A stretch of DNA of 37,885 nt from Klebsiella planticola ATCC 33531 (GCF_000735435.1 NZ_JMPP01000037.1:1-37885); one strand, 5' to 3'; shown: positions 7,552-18,951, numbered from the stretch's first letter. The notes: generated from the sequence alone by a model not told the origin. A program made the numbers and translations.

Positions 7552-8397
7552 ATGAACCATCGGTCTTTTTCAACCCGTCGGATTGGGGATTTTCTGGTGA
7601 CCGCGCTTAGCGATGGCACGATGTCCGCCAGCCTGGATTTGCTGTCAGGCATTGAAACAGCTGAAGCAACGGTTATTCAACGCAACGCCCGGGTTGCTGA
7701 ACCCGGCAATATCCATATCAACGGCTATCTTATTCAGGGGCGGGGGCGGACTATCCTCGTCGATGCCGGTGCCGGAGGGCTGAATAACGTCGGTGGGCAG
7801 CTCCAGGATAATCTTGGCGCGGCAGGTATCAGCCCCAATGACGTCGATACCGTGTTACTGACGCACGGCCATCCTGACCATATTGGTGGTCTTTTAGATG
7901 CAGATGGGCTACCTGTTTTTCAACGGGCCGAACTTCATCTGCACCCGCTTGAAGCACAATACTGGCACGATGATGAACGATTTAACGTCGCGAATGAGCG
8001 TGGGCAGCGAAATTTTAATCTGGCTCGCCGGACGTTAAACGCGTACGCCCGGCAGCTGCGCTTGCTTGACGAAGGGGAGATAACTGAGGGCATTCTCCCG
8101 GTATGGTTGCCAGGACATACGCCAGGTCATACTGGATTTCGCATCACTTCCGGGGATCAATGCTTATTGATCTGGGGTGACATCGTCCATTTCCCGCATA
8201 TCCAGGCAGCACGGCCGGACGTTTCCATTATTTTTGACTGTGACCCCCTTCAGGCTGAAGAGACACGTAAAAAAATCCTGGCCCAGGCGGCAAGTGAAAA
8301 ACTGCTGGTTGCAGGAATGCATTTAGACAGTTTGGGTTTTGCCAACGTGCTCAGGGCGGACCCGGGATACCGTCTTGCCTGGCGGGAAAATGATTGA
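7552..8397 (+). CDS. Metallo-beta-lactamase-fold hydrolase
   Basis: The 281-residue protein carries the full dinuclear zinc site of the family: THGHPDH (H105, H107, D109, H110), LPGHTPGHTG with H193, WGD with D210, and H257 near the C-terminus. The spacing resembles the lactonase and phosphotriesterase-like branch (AHL lactonases, MPH-type enzymes) rather than true beta-lactamases, and there is no signal peptide, so it should be cytoplasmic. AGAGGTAACG precedes the ATG. It is the last gene of the LysR-linked operon, and transcription probably ends at the hairpin at 8534-8560. With a tautomerase next to it, lactone or ester hydrolysis of an aromatic or quinone-derived compound is a reasonable guess, not a demonstrated function. 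Confidence 0.88.
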   Translation: MNHRSFSTRRIGDFLVTALSDGTMSASLDLLSGIETAEATVIQRNARVAEPGNIHINGYLIQGRGRTILVDAGAGGLNNVGGQLQDNLGAAGISPNDVDTVLLTHGHPDHIGGLLDADGLPVFQRAELHLHPLEAQYWHDDERFNVANERGQRNFNLARRTLNAYARQLRLLDEGEITEGILPVWLPGHTPGHTGFRITSGDQCLLIWGDIVHFPHIQAARPDVSIIFDCDPLQAEETRKKILAQAASEKLLVAGMHLDSLGFANVLRADPGYRLAWREND

Positions 8398-8476
8398 TCA
8401 CAGGGAGAGATTGACAAATGAAAAGTCGGGCGCCAGGGGGAGGCCGATTTTTCCCCTTGATGCGCCGCAGCGGGGA

Positions 8477-8494
8477 GCTGACGGAATCGTCAGC
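8477..8494. repeat. Seven-base inverted repeat hairpin downstream of the MBL gene
   Basis: GCTGACG (8477-8483) pairs with CGTCAGC (8488-8494) around a four-base loop. There is no T-run, so it is not a classical terminator. It lies in the apparently non-coding 8398-8533 segment at the right edge of the islet. Confidence 0.5.
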
Positions 8495-8533
8495 CGTGCG
8501 CGGCAGGCGACGGAGGGACAGAGCGCTGCCGAC

Positions 8534-8560
8534 AAAAAACCACCCGCAGGTGGTTTTTTT
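8534..8560. terminator. Bidirectional Rho-independent terminator between the islet operon and rstA
   Basis: An A-run, the stem CCACC/GGTGG around loop CGCA, and a T-run give a terminator that works in both directions. It should end the MBL operon from the left and the rstA transcript from the right. If so, rstA transcription does not reach rstB. Confidence 0.9.
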
Positions 8561-8584
8561 CGCGCTCGACGGCCGGACGGTAAG

Positions 8585-9301
8585 TTAATTGTCCCAGGCG
8601 TGAGGGGCGAACAGATATCCTTTATTGCGCACCGTCTTGATGCGATAAGGCTCGGTCGCGCTGTCGAGCAGTTTTTTCCGCAGGCGCGAAATCGCCACAT
8701 CCACACTGCGATCCATACCATCGTAACTGACGCCGCGCAGATTTTTTAGCAGCGCATCACGATCCATAATCTGTCCGGCGTGGGTGGCCAGTTCCCACAA
8801 CAGCTCAAAATCAGCCGTTGAGAGCGCCACGCTCTCGCCACCGAGCAATACCTGACGGTTAACCGGGTCGATGAGCAGTGAACCGAATGTAATCGATTTA
8901 TGCGGCGTGAGCGACGCCGGAGCATTGGTCACGGGAGAGGCGATGTGCTGGCGCAAATGCAGACGCAGACGTGCCAGCAATACCGCCGGCGGCGTGGTCT
9001 TCAGAATGTAATCGCTGGCGCCCATTTCCAGGGACAAAATATGGTTCATATCGCTGTCGAGCGAGGTGAGCAACACAATCGGACCTTGCCACTGGCCACG
9101 CAGATCGCGGCACAGGGTCATGCCGTCTTTGCCAGGCAGCATAATATCCAACAACACCAGGTCGGGTTTTTCCCGCGCGATAACCTCTTCTGCCCGGTCG
9201 CCTCGTGGTTCAACCACCACTTCCATATCGTGCTTTCCGAGATAAGCGGCAATCAGGGCGCCCACTTCCGGATCATCCTCAACAAAAACGATCTTATTCA
9301 T
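8585..9301 (-). CDS. rstA: Response regulator RstA
   Basis: This is an OmpR/PhoB-type response regulator paired with RstB. The 238-residue product has a receiver domain with the acidic pocket E8-D9-D10, phosphoacceptor D52 in LVLLDIMLPGKDG, and conserved T79 and K101. A C-terminal winged helix follows (TADFELLWELATHAGQIMDR, then SVDVAISRLRKKLL and IKTVRNKGYLFAPHAWDN). Length and sequence match E. coli RstA closely and the gene is intact. In E. coli rstB would follow within a few bases. Here the stop at 8585 is followed by a terminator hairpin and the islet. In other enterics rstA is activated by PhoP; I did not find a clear PhoP box upstream. Confidence 0.97.
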   Translation of the reverse strand: MNKIVFVEDDPEVGALIAAYLGKHDMEVVVEPRGDRAEEVIAREKPDLVLLDIMLPGKDGMTLCRDLRGQWQGPIVLLTSLDSDMNHILSLEMGASDYILKTTPPAVLLARLRLHLRQHIASPVTNAPASLTPHKSITFGSLLIDPVNRQVLLGGESVALSTADFELLWELATHAGQIMDRDALLKNLRGVSYDGMDRSVDVAISRLRKKLLDSATEPYRIKTVRNKGYLFAPHAWDN

Positions 9302-9359
9302 ATCTTACTTGTACTGGAAAAAGAATTAACATACACCGCCACCAGACTACCTGCCATTA

Positions 9360-9377
9360 CTCTTTTATAAAAAAGAG
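9360..9377. repeat. A/T-rich inverted repeat upstream of rstA
   Basis: CTCTTTT (9360-9366) pairs with AAAAGAG (9371-9377) around ATAA, within the divergent rstA/ydgC intergenic region (9302-9549). It could be a regulator site or a weak hairpin; no family is recognisable. Confidence 0.3.
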
Positions 9378-9485
9378 GTCATCCTTCAAGCGGCCCCGGC
9401 GTTTGCTTCGCGTGCTGAACGGCCAGCCGGTTATCCAGGCTTAGAGCATTCGCCCTTACGCCGCTCAGGGGGGATTCGAATGATA

Positions 9486-9513
9486 TTGTGAATATATGTA
9501 CTTCCGTTATGCT
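9486..9513 (+). promoter_or_regulatory. Candidate sigma-70 promoter for ydgC
   Basis: TTGTGA (9486-9491) and TATGCT (9508-9513) are separated by 16 bases and lie about 37 bases before the ydgC start codon. The elements are moderate matches. Confidence 0.4.
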
Positions 9514-9549
9514 ACATCAACGGGTTGTTTATATGTTAAGGCTAAAGGA

Positions 9550-9885
9550 ATGGGGTTGTTGATTAAAGGGCTGATCGGCGCGCTGGTGGTGATACTGATT
9601 GGCGTACTGTCGAAAAGCAAAAATTATTATATTGCTGGTTTAATTCCGCTATTTCCGACCTTTGCTTTGATTGCGCATTATATTGTGGCCAGCGAGCGCG
9701 GGCTTGAGGCGCTGCGGACCACGATCGTCTTTGGGATGTGGTCAATCATTCCCTATTTCGTCTATCTGCTGTCGCTCTGGTATTTCACCGGAATGATGCG
9801 CCTGCCGTTGGCGTTGGCGGGCGCAGTCGGGTGCTGGGGGCTGTGTGCCTGGCTGTTGATCCTCGGCTGGAGCCGCTTCCACTAA
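9550..9885 (+). CDS. ydgC: GlpM-family inner membrane protein YdgC
   Basis: This 111-residue inner membrane protein has about four hydrophobic segments. Its sequence is nearly superimposable on E. coli YdgC (for example KNYYIAGLIPLFPTFALIAH and SIIPYFVYLLSLWYFTGMMR). It belongs to the GlpM family, named for a Pseudomonas membrane protein that affects alginate production; the biochemical role is unknown. The ATG at 9550 gives the family N-terminus MGLLIKG, with AAGG in the leader. An in-frame ATG at 9496 would add 18 residues and overlap the likely promoter. Its stop overlaps the convergent folM stop by four bases. Confidence 0.93.
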   Translation: MGLLIKGLIGALVVILIGVLSKSKNYYIAGLIPLFPTFALIAHYIVASERGLEALRTTIVFGMWSIIPYFVYLLSLWYFTGMMRLPLALAGAVGCWGLCAWLLILGWSRFH

Positions 9886-10607
9886 CGCAGGTGTCTGCCG
9901 CCATCCACGGCAAAAGAGCGGCCCGTAACAAACCGGCTGGTGAACAGATAATCGAGCAGGTCGACTATCTCTTTTTCGCCCGCCACGCTTTTCATAAGCG
10001 ATTTATCCAGCGCCTGCTGGCGATATTCGGCGTCATCGCCCTCATTAAACATGATCAGCGAAGGGGCAACGGCGTTGACCTTAATCTCCGGCGCCAGTTT
10101 GCGGGCAAATGAGCGGGTCATATTATCCAGCGCCGCTTTACTGGCCGCGTAGGCAATATGTTTATCGCTGCCGCGTTCAACGACATAGTCAGTGATATGA
10201 ATAATGTCGCTGGCGGCGTGCCCGTGCCCGCGCAGGAGCGTTTCCAGCGCATGGTTGAGCAAATAGGGGACATGAACGTGGATCTGCATCATGCTGGCCA
10301 GCACGGTGGTGAGCGGAACGCCCGGCTTTTCAGCCATCCAGTCGCTGGCGTTATGGACGATCGCGCGCAGGCCGTCGGCGGCGTGGTGTTTTACCGCTTC
10401 GGCAAAGGCCAGTATCTGTTCATCGGTACTAAAATCGGCGGCAAGACAGACGGCCCCGGCGTCGCGCAGTGCGTCAATGGCCGGGTAGTGCGTGCGATAG
10501 CTGACGATAACCGGCTGCTGCTGATCCAGAAAATGGTGCGCCAGCGCGAGGCCGATGCGGCGGCCTCCACCGGTGATGAGAATCGGGCGAGGCTGTCGGA
10601 CAGTCAT
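9882..10607 (-). CDS. folM: Dihydromonapterin reductase FolM
   Basis: FolM is an NADPH-dependent short-chain dehydrogenase/reductase that reduces dihydromonapterin to tetrahydromonapterin and has weak dihydrofolate reductase activity. The 241-residue product shows the nucleotide-binding motif TGGGRRIG (12-19), the NAS motif at 86-88, and the catalytic Y153-x-x-x-K157 in YAASKAAL. Most of the C-terminal half is identical to E. coli FolM, including HITDYVVERGSDKHIAYAAS. AAGGAG precedes the ATG by a standard distance. It lies downstream of ydgI on the same strand with only 36 bases between, and overlaps ydgC tail to tail. Confidence 0.96.
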   Translation of the reverse strand: MTVRQPRPILITGGGRRIGLALAHHFLDQQQPVIVSYRTHYPAIDALRDAGAVCLAADFSTDEQILAFAEAVKHHAADGLRAIVHNASDWMAEKPGVPLTTVLASMMQIHVHVPYLLNHALETLLRGHGHAASDIIHITDYVVERGSDKHIAYAASKAALDNMTRSFARKLAPEIKVNAVAPSLIMFNEGDDAEYRQQALDKSLMKSVAGEKEIVDLLDYLFTSRFVTGRSFAVDGGRHLR

Positions 10608-10643
10608 GGGTATCTCCTTTGAGTTCAGCAGCAGGGCGACCGC

Positions 10644-12026
10644 TTACCCCACCAGCATCCACGTTGCCGGTACAGCGGCAACCAGCAAAAAACCAATTAA
10701 GGCTAATTCACGGCGTTTGAGCATGCGATCGTGCTGGTGCGTACGGCGAGCGTACAGGAAAACCAGAAGACCCGGAGCGTAAAGTACCACTGACAACAAT
10801 AAATGCACAGGGCCGGATGCATATAATAACCATAAGCCATAAATACATGCGCCGACACCTACCGCCTTATGCAGCGGGCGTACAGCAATCTTCAGCAGGA
10901 AGGCGCCCACGAGGAAATAGGGCACCAGAATCATCTCGGACGCGATGGTCAATAACGTATTGTAATCAGACTTTGTCAGCCAGATCAGCACCAGCGACAC
11001 CTGAACACTGATATTGGTTAGCCACAGCGAGGCCGACGGAGCGTTGTTTTTATTCTGCCGGGCGAAGCGGCGCGGAAATGCTTTATGCGTCGCGGCCAGC
11101 CAGGGGACTTCTGCCGCCATAATGGTCCAGCTCAGGTAGGCACCGCACACGGAAATAATCAGCCCGGCCGCGATCACCACTTCGCCCCATGAGCCCATCA
11201 TTTTCACCATCAGGCCAGCCATCGACGGATTACGCATTTCGGCCAGTTCCGGACGGGCGACCACGCCTAAAGAGAGCAGGGTCACCAGCAGATAAACCAC
11301 CAGCGCGGAAAGGACTGCCAGCAGCGTGGCGCGGCCGACATCCTGTTTATTGCGCGCCCGTGCGGAAACCACGACCGCACCTTCCACGCCGATAAACACC
11401 CACAGGGTGATCAGCATGGTGTTCTTCACCTGCTCCCAGACCGGTACCCCGAGCGCCAGCCCGCTAAAATCAAGGCGGAATGTCTCCAGGCGAAAGGCGA
11501 TGACGGCGAGGATAACAAATGCGCCGAGGGGGATTAACTTGGCCAGGGTCGCGATCAGGTTAATGCCTGCCGCGGTCTGGACGCCGCGCAGGACCAGAAA
11601 GTGCACCACCCACAGCAGGAGCGACGCGCCCACGATCGCCTGCCAGGTATTCCCGTTGCCGAAAATAATGGTATCCGGAGTGTCGGTAAAGAAGCTGAGC
11701 GCGGCAAAGACAATCACCAGATACGAGACGTTGGCGATCACCGCGCACAGCCAGTAGCCCCAGGCGGAGCAAAAACCGACGAGTTCACCGAAACCTTCGC
11801 GGGCATAGGTGAAGATACCGCCGTCAAGATCGGCGCGAATGCGGGTCAACAGCAGCATGGCGAAGGCGAGGAATAAAATCCCCACGCCGGTGATCGCCCA
11901 GCCAATCAGCAGGGCCGACGGGCTGGCGACGGCCGCCATATTTTGCGGCAAGCTGAACACGCCTGCGCCCAGCATTGAGCTCAGTACCAGTGCGGTCAAG
12001 GCGCTGAGGCCCAGTTTCTTTTCCAT
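10644..12026 (-). CDS. ydgI: APC-family amino acid antiporter YdgI (putative arginine/ornithine exchanger)
   Basis: The 460-residue inner membrane transporter has about twelve hydrophobic segments. It aligns end to end with E. coli YdgI, a member of the basic amino acid/polyamine antiporter (ArcD-like) group of the APC superfamily. The N-terminal signature LSSMLGAGVFSLPQNMAA forms the first unwound membrane helix, and GVEGAVVVSARARNK marks the sixth helix region. The ATG at 12026 yields the family start MEKKLGLSALT; ten further in-frame codons upstream lack family support. Transport of arginine and ornithine is inferred from family only. folM follows 36 bases downstream, so the two are probably co-transcribed. 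Confidence 0.93.
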   Translation of the reverse strand: MEKKLGLSALTALVLSSMLGAGVFSLPQNMAAVASPSALLIGWAITGVGILFLAFAMLLLTRIRADLDGGIFTYAREGFGELVGFCSAWGYWLCAVIANVSYLVIVFAALSFFTDTPDTIIFGNGNTWQAIVGASLLLWVVHFLVLRGVQTAAGINLIATLAKLIPLGAFVILAVIAFRLETFRLDFSGLALGVPVWEQVKNTMLITLWVFIGVEGAVVVSARARNKQDVGRATLLAVLSALVVYLLVTLLSLGVVARPELAEMRNPSMAGLMVKMMGSWGEVVIAAGLIISVCGAYLSWTIMAAEVPWLAATHKAFPRRFARQNKNNAPSASLWLTNISVQVSLVLIWLTKSDYNTLLTIASEMILVPYFLVGAFLLKIAVRPLHKAVGVGACIYGLWLLYASGPVHLLLSVVLYAPGLLVFLYARRTHQHDRMLKRRELALIGFLLVAAVPATWMLVG

Positions 12027-12160
12027 TGTATTCCCGAGGTGACGGCAGTGAATCAAGAATATTTATTTGGCGAAATCGCATAAAAATGGAGGATTACGCT
12101 AAGGCGCGGGATTTTACGGAGTGTCTTGTGCGCATGCAATGGTGGCGGATGAAAAAAAAC

Positions 12161-12187
12161 AAAAAGGCGGCATATTGCCGCCTTTTT
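12161..12187. terminator. Rho-independent terminator downstream of ydgH
   Basis: AAAAAGGCGGC and GCCGCCTTTTT form a near-perfect hairpin around a short A/T loop. It lies 18 bases past the ydgH stop on the minus strand and has A and T runs on both sides, so it may act in both directions. Confidence 0.85.
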
Positions 12188-12204
12188 ACTCAGTGCCGAT
12201 GCGA

Positions 12205-13155
12205 TTATTTATACAGATCTGCGCTGATGGTGATGTTACCGCCACGTTCCTGCCACTGGCGGGTAATGTGGTAGTACTTCGCCCCTTTCTTCGCCGCGCG
12301 TTTGGCGGTCTGGTAAGAAATTTCGGTCATGTTGCCGTAATTACCGGTGAACTTGATGCTGTCAAACGGCGCCATCTGGGCCGCGGTGATCTTGTTCACT
12401 TCTTCAACTTTGGTGCCATCCGGCAGCGTGACGGTGTAACGTCCGCCTTTTGATGACTGCGTTTCGAAGAAACGACCTACGCCGGTACCGGAACCGACGG
12501 CTGCCGTGGTGGCAACGCCTGGAATTTCGACGTTTTTCGCAGCGGTACCGCCTTCAGCCAGCGCTGCGCGCCCGGCTTCAGAATCGGCCGGGATCGCATC
12601 CGGGCTCTGCAGAACGCGTTTCCGGGCATCGGCTTTATAGATATAAGCCGTGATACGCTGGTTGCCGCCCTGGTTAGCATCAACCTGACGGACGATGAAG
12701 AAGGAGGCGGCACCTTTGGCTTTCGCCGCTTTGGTGATCGCATCATTCACTTCCGGCTGACTGCGATAAAAGCCCTGGACGGTCACGGTATCAAAAGGCT
12801 CCAGCTCGACGGCCTGATCCTTTGGCAACTCCATGACGCCATTGATGACGCGATTTTTCGGGGCATCCGCCTGCGGAGCATTGTCTTTATACAAATCCGC
12901 CGTGACGCGCCAGTTGCCGCTGTTGCCATAATCAGAAGTGTCGACAACATAAAATGAGGCCGCGCCATCTTTGTCCGCTTTACGGGACATGGCTTTTACC
13001 GCATCGCCGATGGCATTAAAACGGCCCGTGATCACGACGCGATCGTAGGGTTTTAGCGCCGCCGCCTGCTCCGGAGTCAGCTCGGTCGCTGCATGGGCTG
13101 ACAACGCTGTCGTAGCCAGGAGAGCAGACGCCAGGAGTGAGTTCTTAAGCTTCAT
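12205..13155 (-). CDS. ydgH: Secreted three-repeat DUF1471 protein YdgH
   Basis: The product has 316 residues with a clear Sec signal peptide (MKLKNSLLASALLATTALSA, cleavage near AHA-ATE). The mature part holds three DUF1471 (YdgH/BhsA/McbA) repeats. Each has the pattern x-FD-x-[IV]-x-[FV]-x-G and a partner block such as SFYVVDTSD, SFFIVRQVD or KYYHITRQW. E. coli YdgH (314 residues) matches throughout. DUF1471 proteins are periplasmic or envelope-linked and stress-inducible; YdgH is implicated in envelope and fimbrial phenotypes in some enterics, but its molecular job is unsettled. The ATG at 13155 has AAAGGA upstream and starts the signal peptide; ten upstream in-frame codons would spoil it. 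Confidence 0.95.
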   Translation of the reverse strand: MKLKNSLLASALLATTALSAHAATELTPEQAAALKPYDRVVITGRFNAIGDAVKAMSRKADKDGAASFYVVDTSDYGNSGNWRVTADLYKDNAPQADAPKNRVINGVMELPKDQAVELEPFDTVTVQGFYRSQPEVNDAITKAAKAKGAASFFIVRQVDANQGGNQRITAYIYKADARKRVLQSPDAIPADSEAGRAALAEGGTAAKNVEIPGVATTAAVGSGTGVGRFFETQSSKGGRYTVTLPDGTKVEEVNKITAAQMAPFDSIKFTGNYGNMTEISYQTAKRAAKKGAKYYHITRQWQERGGNITISADLYK

Positions 13156-15207
<2,052 letters not shown>

Positions 15208-15214
15208 GGGGTAG

Positions 15215-16606
<1,392 letters not shown>

Positions 16607-16637
16607 TGGTTTGCGATCCTAAATAATGTTTGCTTCT

Positions 16638-16666
16638 GAAGCCGTCTCTGCTGAGACGGCTTTTTT
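16638..16666 (+). terminator. Rho-independent terminator after pntAB
   Basis: GCCGTCTC and GAGACGGC form an eight-base stem around TGCT, followed by six T. It lies 32 bases past the pntB stop. Confidence 0.93.
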
Positions 16667-16714
16667 ATATATACAGCAAGGTCATGAATTGCTCATAAAG
16701 TCGTCAGCCTGGAG

Positions 16715-16723
16715 TGCTATACT
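16715..16723 (+). promoter_or_regulatory. Extended -10 promoter for ydiH
   Basis: TG-C-TATACT (16715-16723) is a good extended -10 element 31 bases before the ydiH start, with no convincing -35 at the right spacing. Confidence 0.5.
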
Positions 16724-16754
16724 AAGCCTGTTTTTTCATCACTCTGAGGATATT

Positions 16755-16943
16755 ATGGATACCGAATTAACCCCGGCGCAAATGGCAATCGAGTTTCTGC
16801 GTCGTGACCCAACAGCGTTAACCCCCGCGCAGTATCTGAAAAAATTCAAACTTCTTGAGCTGGAGTTTGCGGATTTGATGTCGCTCTCATCCAGCGAGCT
16901 GAAAGAAGAAATCGATCATGCCTGGCGCTTAGGTATCCATTAA
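16755..16943 (+). CDS. ydiH: Small conserved protein YdiH
   Basis: This 62-residue soluble protein matches E. coli YdiH in length and most positions (AIEFLRRD, PAQYLKKFKLLELEFADL, SSSELKEEI, AWRLGIH). Function is unknown. The sequence is highly helical and charged, which suggests a helical hairpin or a protein-binding module. GAGGA at an appropriate distance precedes the ATG at 16755; the frame is open further upstream, but that part runs across the pntAB terminator and the ydiH promoter. The gene has its own terminator downstream, so it is probably monocistronic. Confidence 0.92.
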   Translation: MDTELTPAQMAIEFLRRDPTALTPAQYLKKFKLLELEFADLMSLSSSELKEEIDHAWRLGIH

Positions 16944-16976
16944 AAGCATTGTTGCTGTATATGTGTTGTCGATAAC

Positions 16977-17001
16977 GGGGCCGAAAGGCCCTTTGTTTTT
17001 T
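16977..17001 (+). terminator. Terminator after ydiH
   Basis: GGGCC-GAAA-GGCCC followed by TTTGTTTTTT, 34 bases past the ydiH stop. Confidence 0.85.
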
Positions 17002-17022
17002 CTGTTGCCGGGGAGGCAACAC

Positions 17023-17050
17023 AAAAAATCCCCCGCCGAAGCAGGGGAGC
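17023..17050 (-). terminator. Terminator after uspE
   Basis: On the minus strand CCCCTGC-TTCG-GCGGGGG is followed by ATTTTTT. The UUCG tetraloop makes a stable hairpin 29 bases downstream of the uspE stop. Confidence 0.85.
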
Positions 17051-17078
17051 GTGTTTTACGCAGCATCAACCCGGTGGA

Positions 17079-18029
17079 TTAATCGTCATCCTCGTCATCC
17101 ATTTCAACCGGCGTTTTGTACTGCTCAGGCTTGAGGACCAGCAGGTCGCAGCGCAAATGGTCGATGACCTGCTCGGCGGTATTGCCGAGAAAGGCCGCCG
17201 ACAGCCCGGTGCGCCCGACGGTGCCCAGCACCACAATCCCCGCCTGCAGGTGTTCAGAGAGGTCAGGAATGACCTCTTCCGGTAGGCCTTTTTCAACGTG
17301 GGTGCGGTTCTCATCAATGCCGAATTTTTGCCGCAGCGCCTTCATGGCCAGCAAATGCTGACCGCGAATGGCGTCGTTGTAGATACTGGGGTCAAAATCG
17401 GGGAGTTCGATGGCGATATTAATCGGTGTGACCGGGTAGGCGCCCACCAGATGGACTTCGGTATGGTTGACCTGGTCCGCCAGCTCGAGGGTTTCTTTAA
17501 CCAGTTTTTCGTTTAACGCGTCGTGGTAATTTTCTTCGCTGGCCAGATTGACGGCCACCAGCGCTTTGCCGCCTTCCGGCCACGGCTGATCTTTTACCAT
17601 CCAGACCGGACATGGACATTTACGCAGCAGATGCCAGTCGGTCGGGGTGAAAATCACGGCCTCCAGCTTGTCATGCTGGTGCGCCATTTTCAGCAGCAAA
17701 TCGTGTTTGTCGCTGAGGATTTCCTGAATAATGGCTTCGAAGGGGCGATTGTGCCACACCACCTTAATCTCAATGGGAACGCCGGACTCAATATAAAACC
17801 GGGCCTGTTCTTTGATCCAGGCGCTACGTTGGCTGATAACGCCCTGGCGCATTGCCGTCCGCTCATCGGGCGACAGCAGGGTTGTCATCTCATAGGAAAA
17901 ATCGTAGATCGGCAAAAAGGCTTTGATGCGTCCACCAATCCGTTGGTGTAGATACACCGCACGCCGCAATGCAGGCTGGTCGTCCTGATTGGGGTCGATT
18001 ACTACCAGCATGTTCTGATACTTGGCCAT
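17079..18029 (-). CDS. uspE: Tandem universal stress protein UspE
   Basis: UspE is a 316-residue cytoplasmic protein made of two Usp domains in tandem (about 1-150 and 155-305). The first starts [20 protein letters not shown]. The second keeps a G-x2-G-x9-G-N-type nucleotide-loop signature in [20 protein letters not shown]. In E. coli UspE is linked to DNA-damage resistance, motility and adhesion. The acidic C-terminus (MDDEDDD) is a local feature. The ATG at 18029 is preceded by AAGGAG and gives the family N-terminus MAKYQN; nine in-frame codons before it are unlikely to be used. It lies next to fnr on the same strand, as in other enterics. Confidence 0.97.
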   Translation of the reverse strand: MAKYQNMLVVIDPNQDDQPALRRAVYLHQRIGGRIKAFLPIYDFSYEMTTLLSPDERTAMRQGVISQRSAWIKEQARFYIESGVPIEIKVVWHNRPFEAIIQEILSDKHDLLLKMAHQHDKLEAVIFTPTDWHLLRKCPCPVWMVKDQPWPEGGKALVAVNLASEENYHDALNEKLVKETLELADQVNHTEVHLVGAYPVTPINIAIELPDFDPSIYNDAIRGQHLLAMKALRQKFGIDENRTHVEKGLPEEVIPDLSEHLQAGIVVLGTVGRTGLSAAFLGNTAEQVIDHLRCDLLVLKPEQYKTPVEMDDEDDD

Positions 18030-18165
18030 ACAGGGTCTCCTTACAACTGTAACCACAGTCTGTAATTAAAAGATAACCTATATGGATGAAATGAAACAGG
18101 GGATGACCCTGGCCAGATCAACAAATCAGAAAAAAATGAGCGATCTGGCGGAGGGACAAAGAGGA

Positions 18166-18918
18166 TCAGGCGACGTTGCGGGCCTGACCAGCGAGCTGAG
18201 CGAGCAGGTCGCTATTTTCGATGGTGATGTATTTGCCTTTTACCGCCAGCATGCCGCTTTTCTGAAAACGCCCCAGCAGACGGCTGATGGTTTCGACGGT
18301 CAGACCGAGATAGTTGCCGATATCACCGCGGGTCATCGTCAGGCGGAATTCGCGAGGCGAGAAACCGCGCTGCGCGAAACGACGAGACAAATTATAAATA
18401 AAGGCCGCCAGACGCTCTTCCGCATTCTTTTTAGAAAGCAGCAGGATCATGTCCTGGTCGCCTTTGATCTCGCCACTCATCAGACGCATCATCTGCTGGC
18501 GCAGATTTGGCATTTTACCGGAAAGATCGTCCAGCGTTTCGAAAGGGATTTCGCAGACCATTGAGGTTTCCAGCGCTTGCGCAAAGCTCGGATGTAGCGC
18601 GGTACCAATGGCATCAAAACCAACCAAATCACCCGCCAGGTGGAAGCCGGTAATCTGCTCGTCACCTTGTTCGGTAATGGTATAGCTTTTAATGGTGCCA
18701 GAACGAATCGCATACAGCGATTTCAGCTCATCACCCGCTTTGAATAAGGTTTGCCCTTTCTGGATTGGCTTTTTACGCTCGATGATATTATCCAGCTGAT
18801 CAAGCTCGTGCTCGTTCAGAGTAAAAGGGATGCAAAGCTGACTAATGCTGCAATCCTGACAATGGATTGCGCAACCGCCAGACTGAATGCGTCGTATAAT
18901 TCTCTTTTCCGGGATCAT
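18166..18918 (-). CDS. fnr: Global anaerobic regulator FNR
   Basis: FNR is the oxygen-sensing CRP-family regulator that binds a [4Fe-4S] cluster, dimerises without oxygen, and controls anaerobic metabolism. The 250-residue product is almost identical to E. coli FNR. The cluster ligands C20, C23 and C29 ([10 protein letters not shown]) and C122 (in MVCEIPF) are present, as is the recognition helix [13 protein letters not shown] with the E, S and R that read TTGAT half-sites. The differences fall mainly around residues 105-107 and near the C-terminus. The ATG at 18918 is the known start; a TTG four codons upstream is in frame. An FNR site overlaps the promoter, consistent with autorepression. 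Confidence 0.99.
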   Translation of the reverse strand: MIPEKRIIRRIQSGGCAIHCQDCSISQLCIPFTLNEHELDQLDNIIERKKPIQKGQTLFKAGDELKSLYAIRSGTIKSYTITEQGDEQITGFHLAGDLVGFDAIGTALHPSFAQALETSMVCEIPFETLDDLSGKMPNLRQQMMRLMSGEIKGDQDMILLLSKKNAEERLAAFIYNLSRRFAQRGFSPREFRLTMTRGDIGNYLGLTVETISRLLGRFQKSGMLAVKGKYITIENSDLLAQLAGQARNVA

Positions 18919-18937
18919 AAGTCTGCTCAAGCCTTAA

Positions 18938-18951
18938 TTGATATTGGTCAA
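18938..18951. promoter_or_regulatory. FNR binding site upstream of fnr (autoregulation)
   Basis: TTGAT-ATTG-GTCAA differs from the FNR consensus TTGAT-N4-ATCAA by one base. It lies 20 bases upstream of the fnr start codon, in line with the known negative autoregulation in E. coli. Confidence 0.8.

Noticed and set aside
9302-9549. PhoP box upstream of rstA
   Set aside because: rstA is PhoP-controlled in other enterics, but I found no pair of GTTTA-like repeats with five-base spacing.
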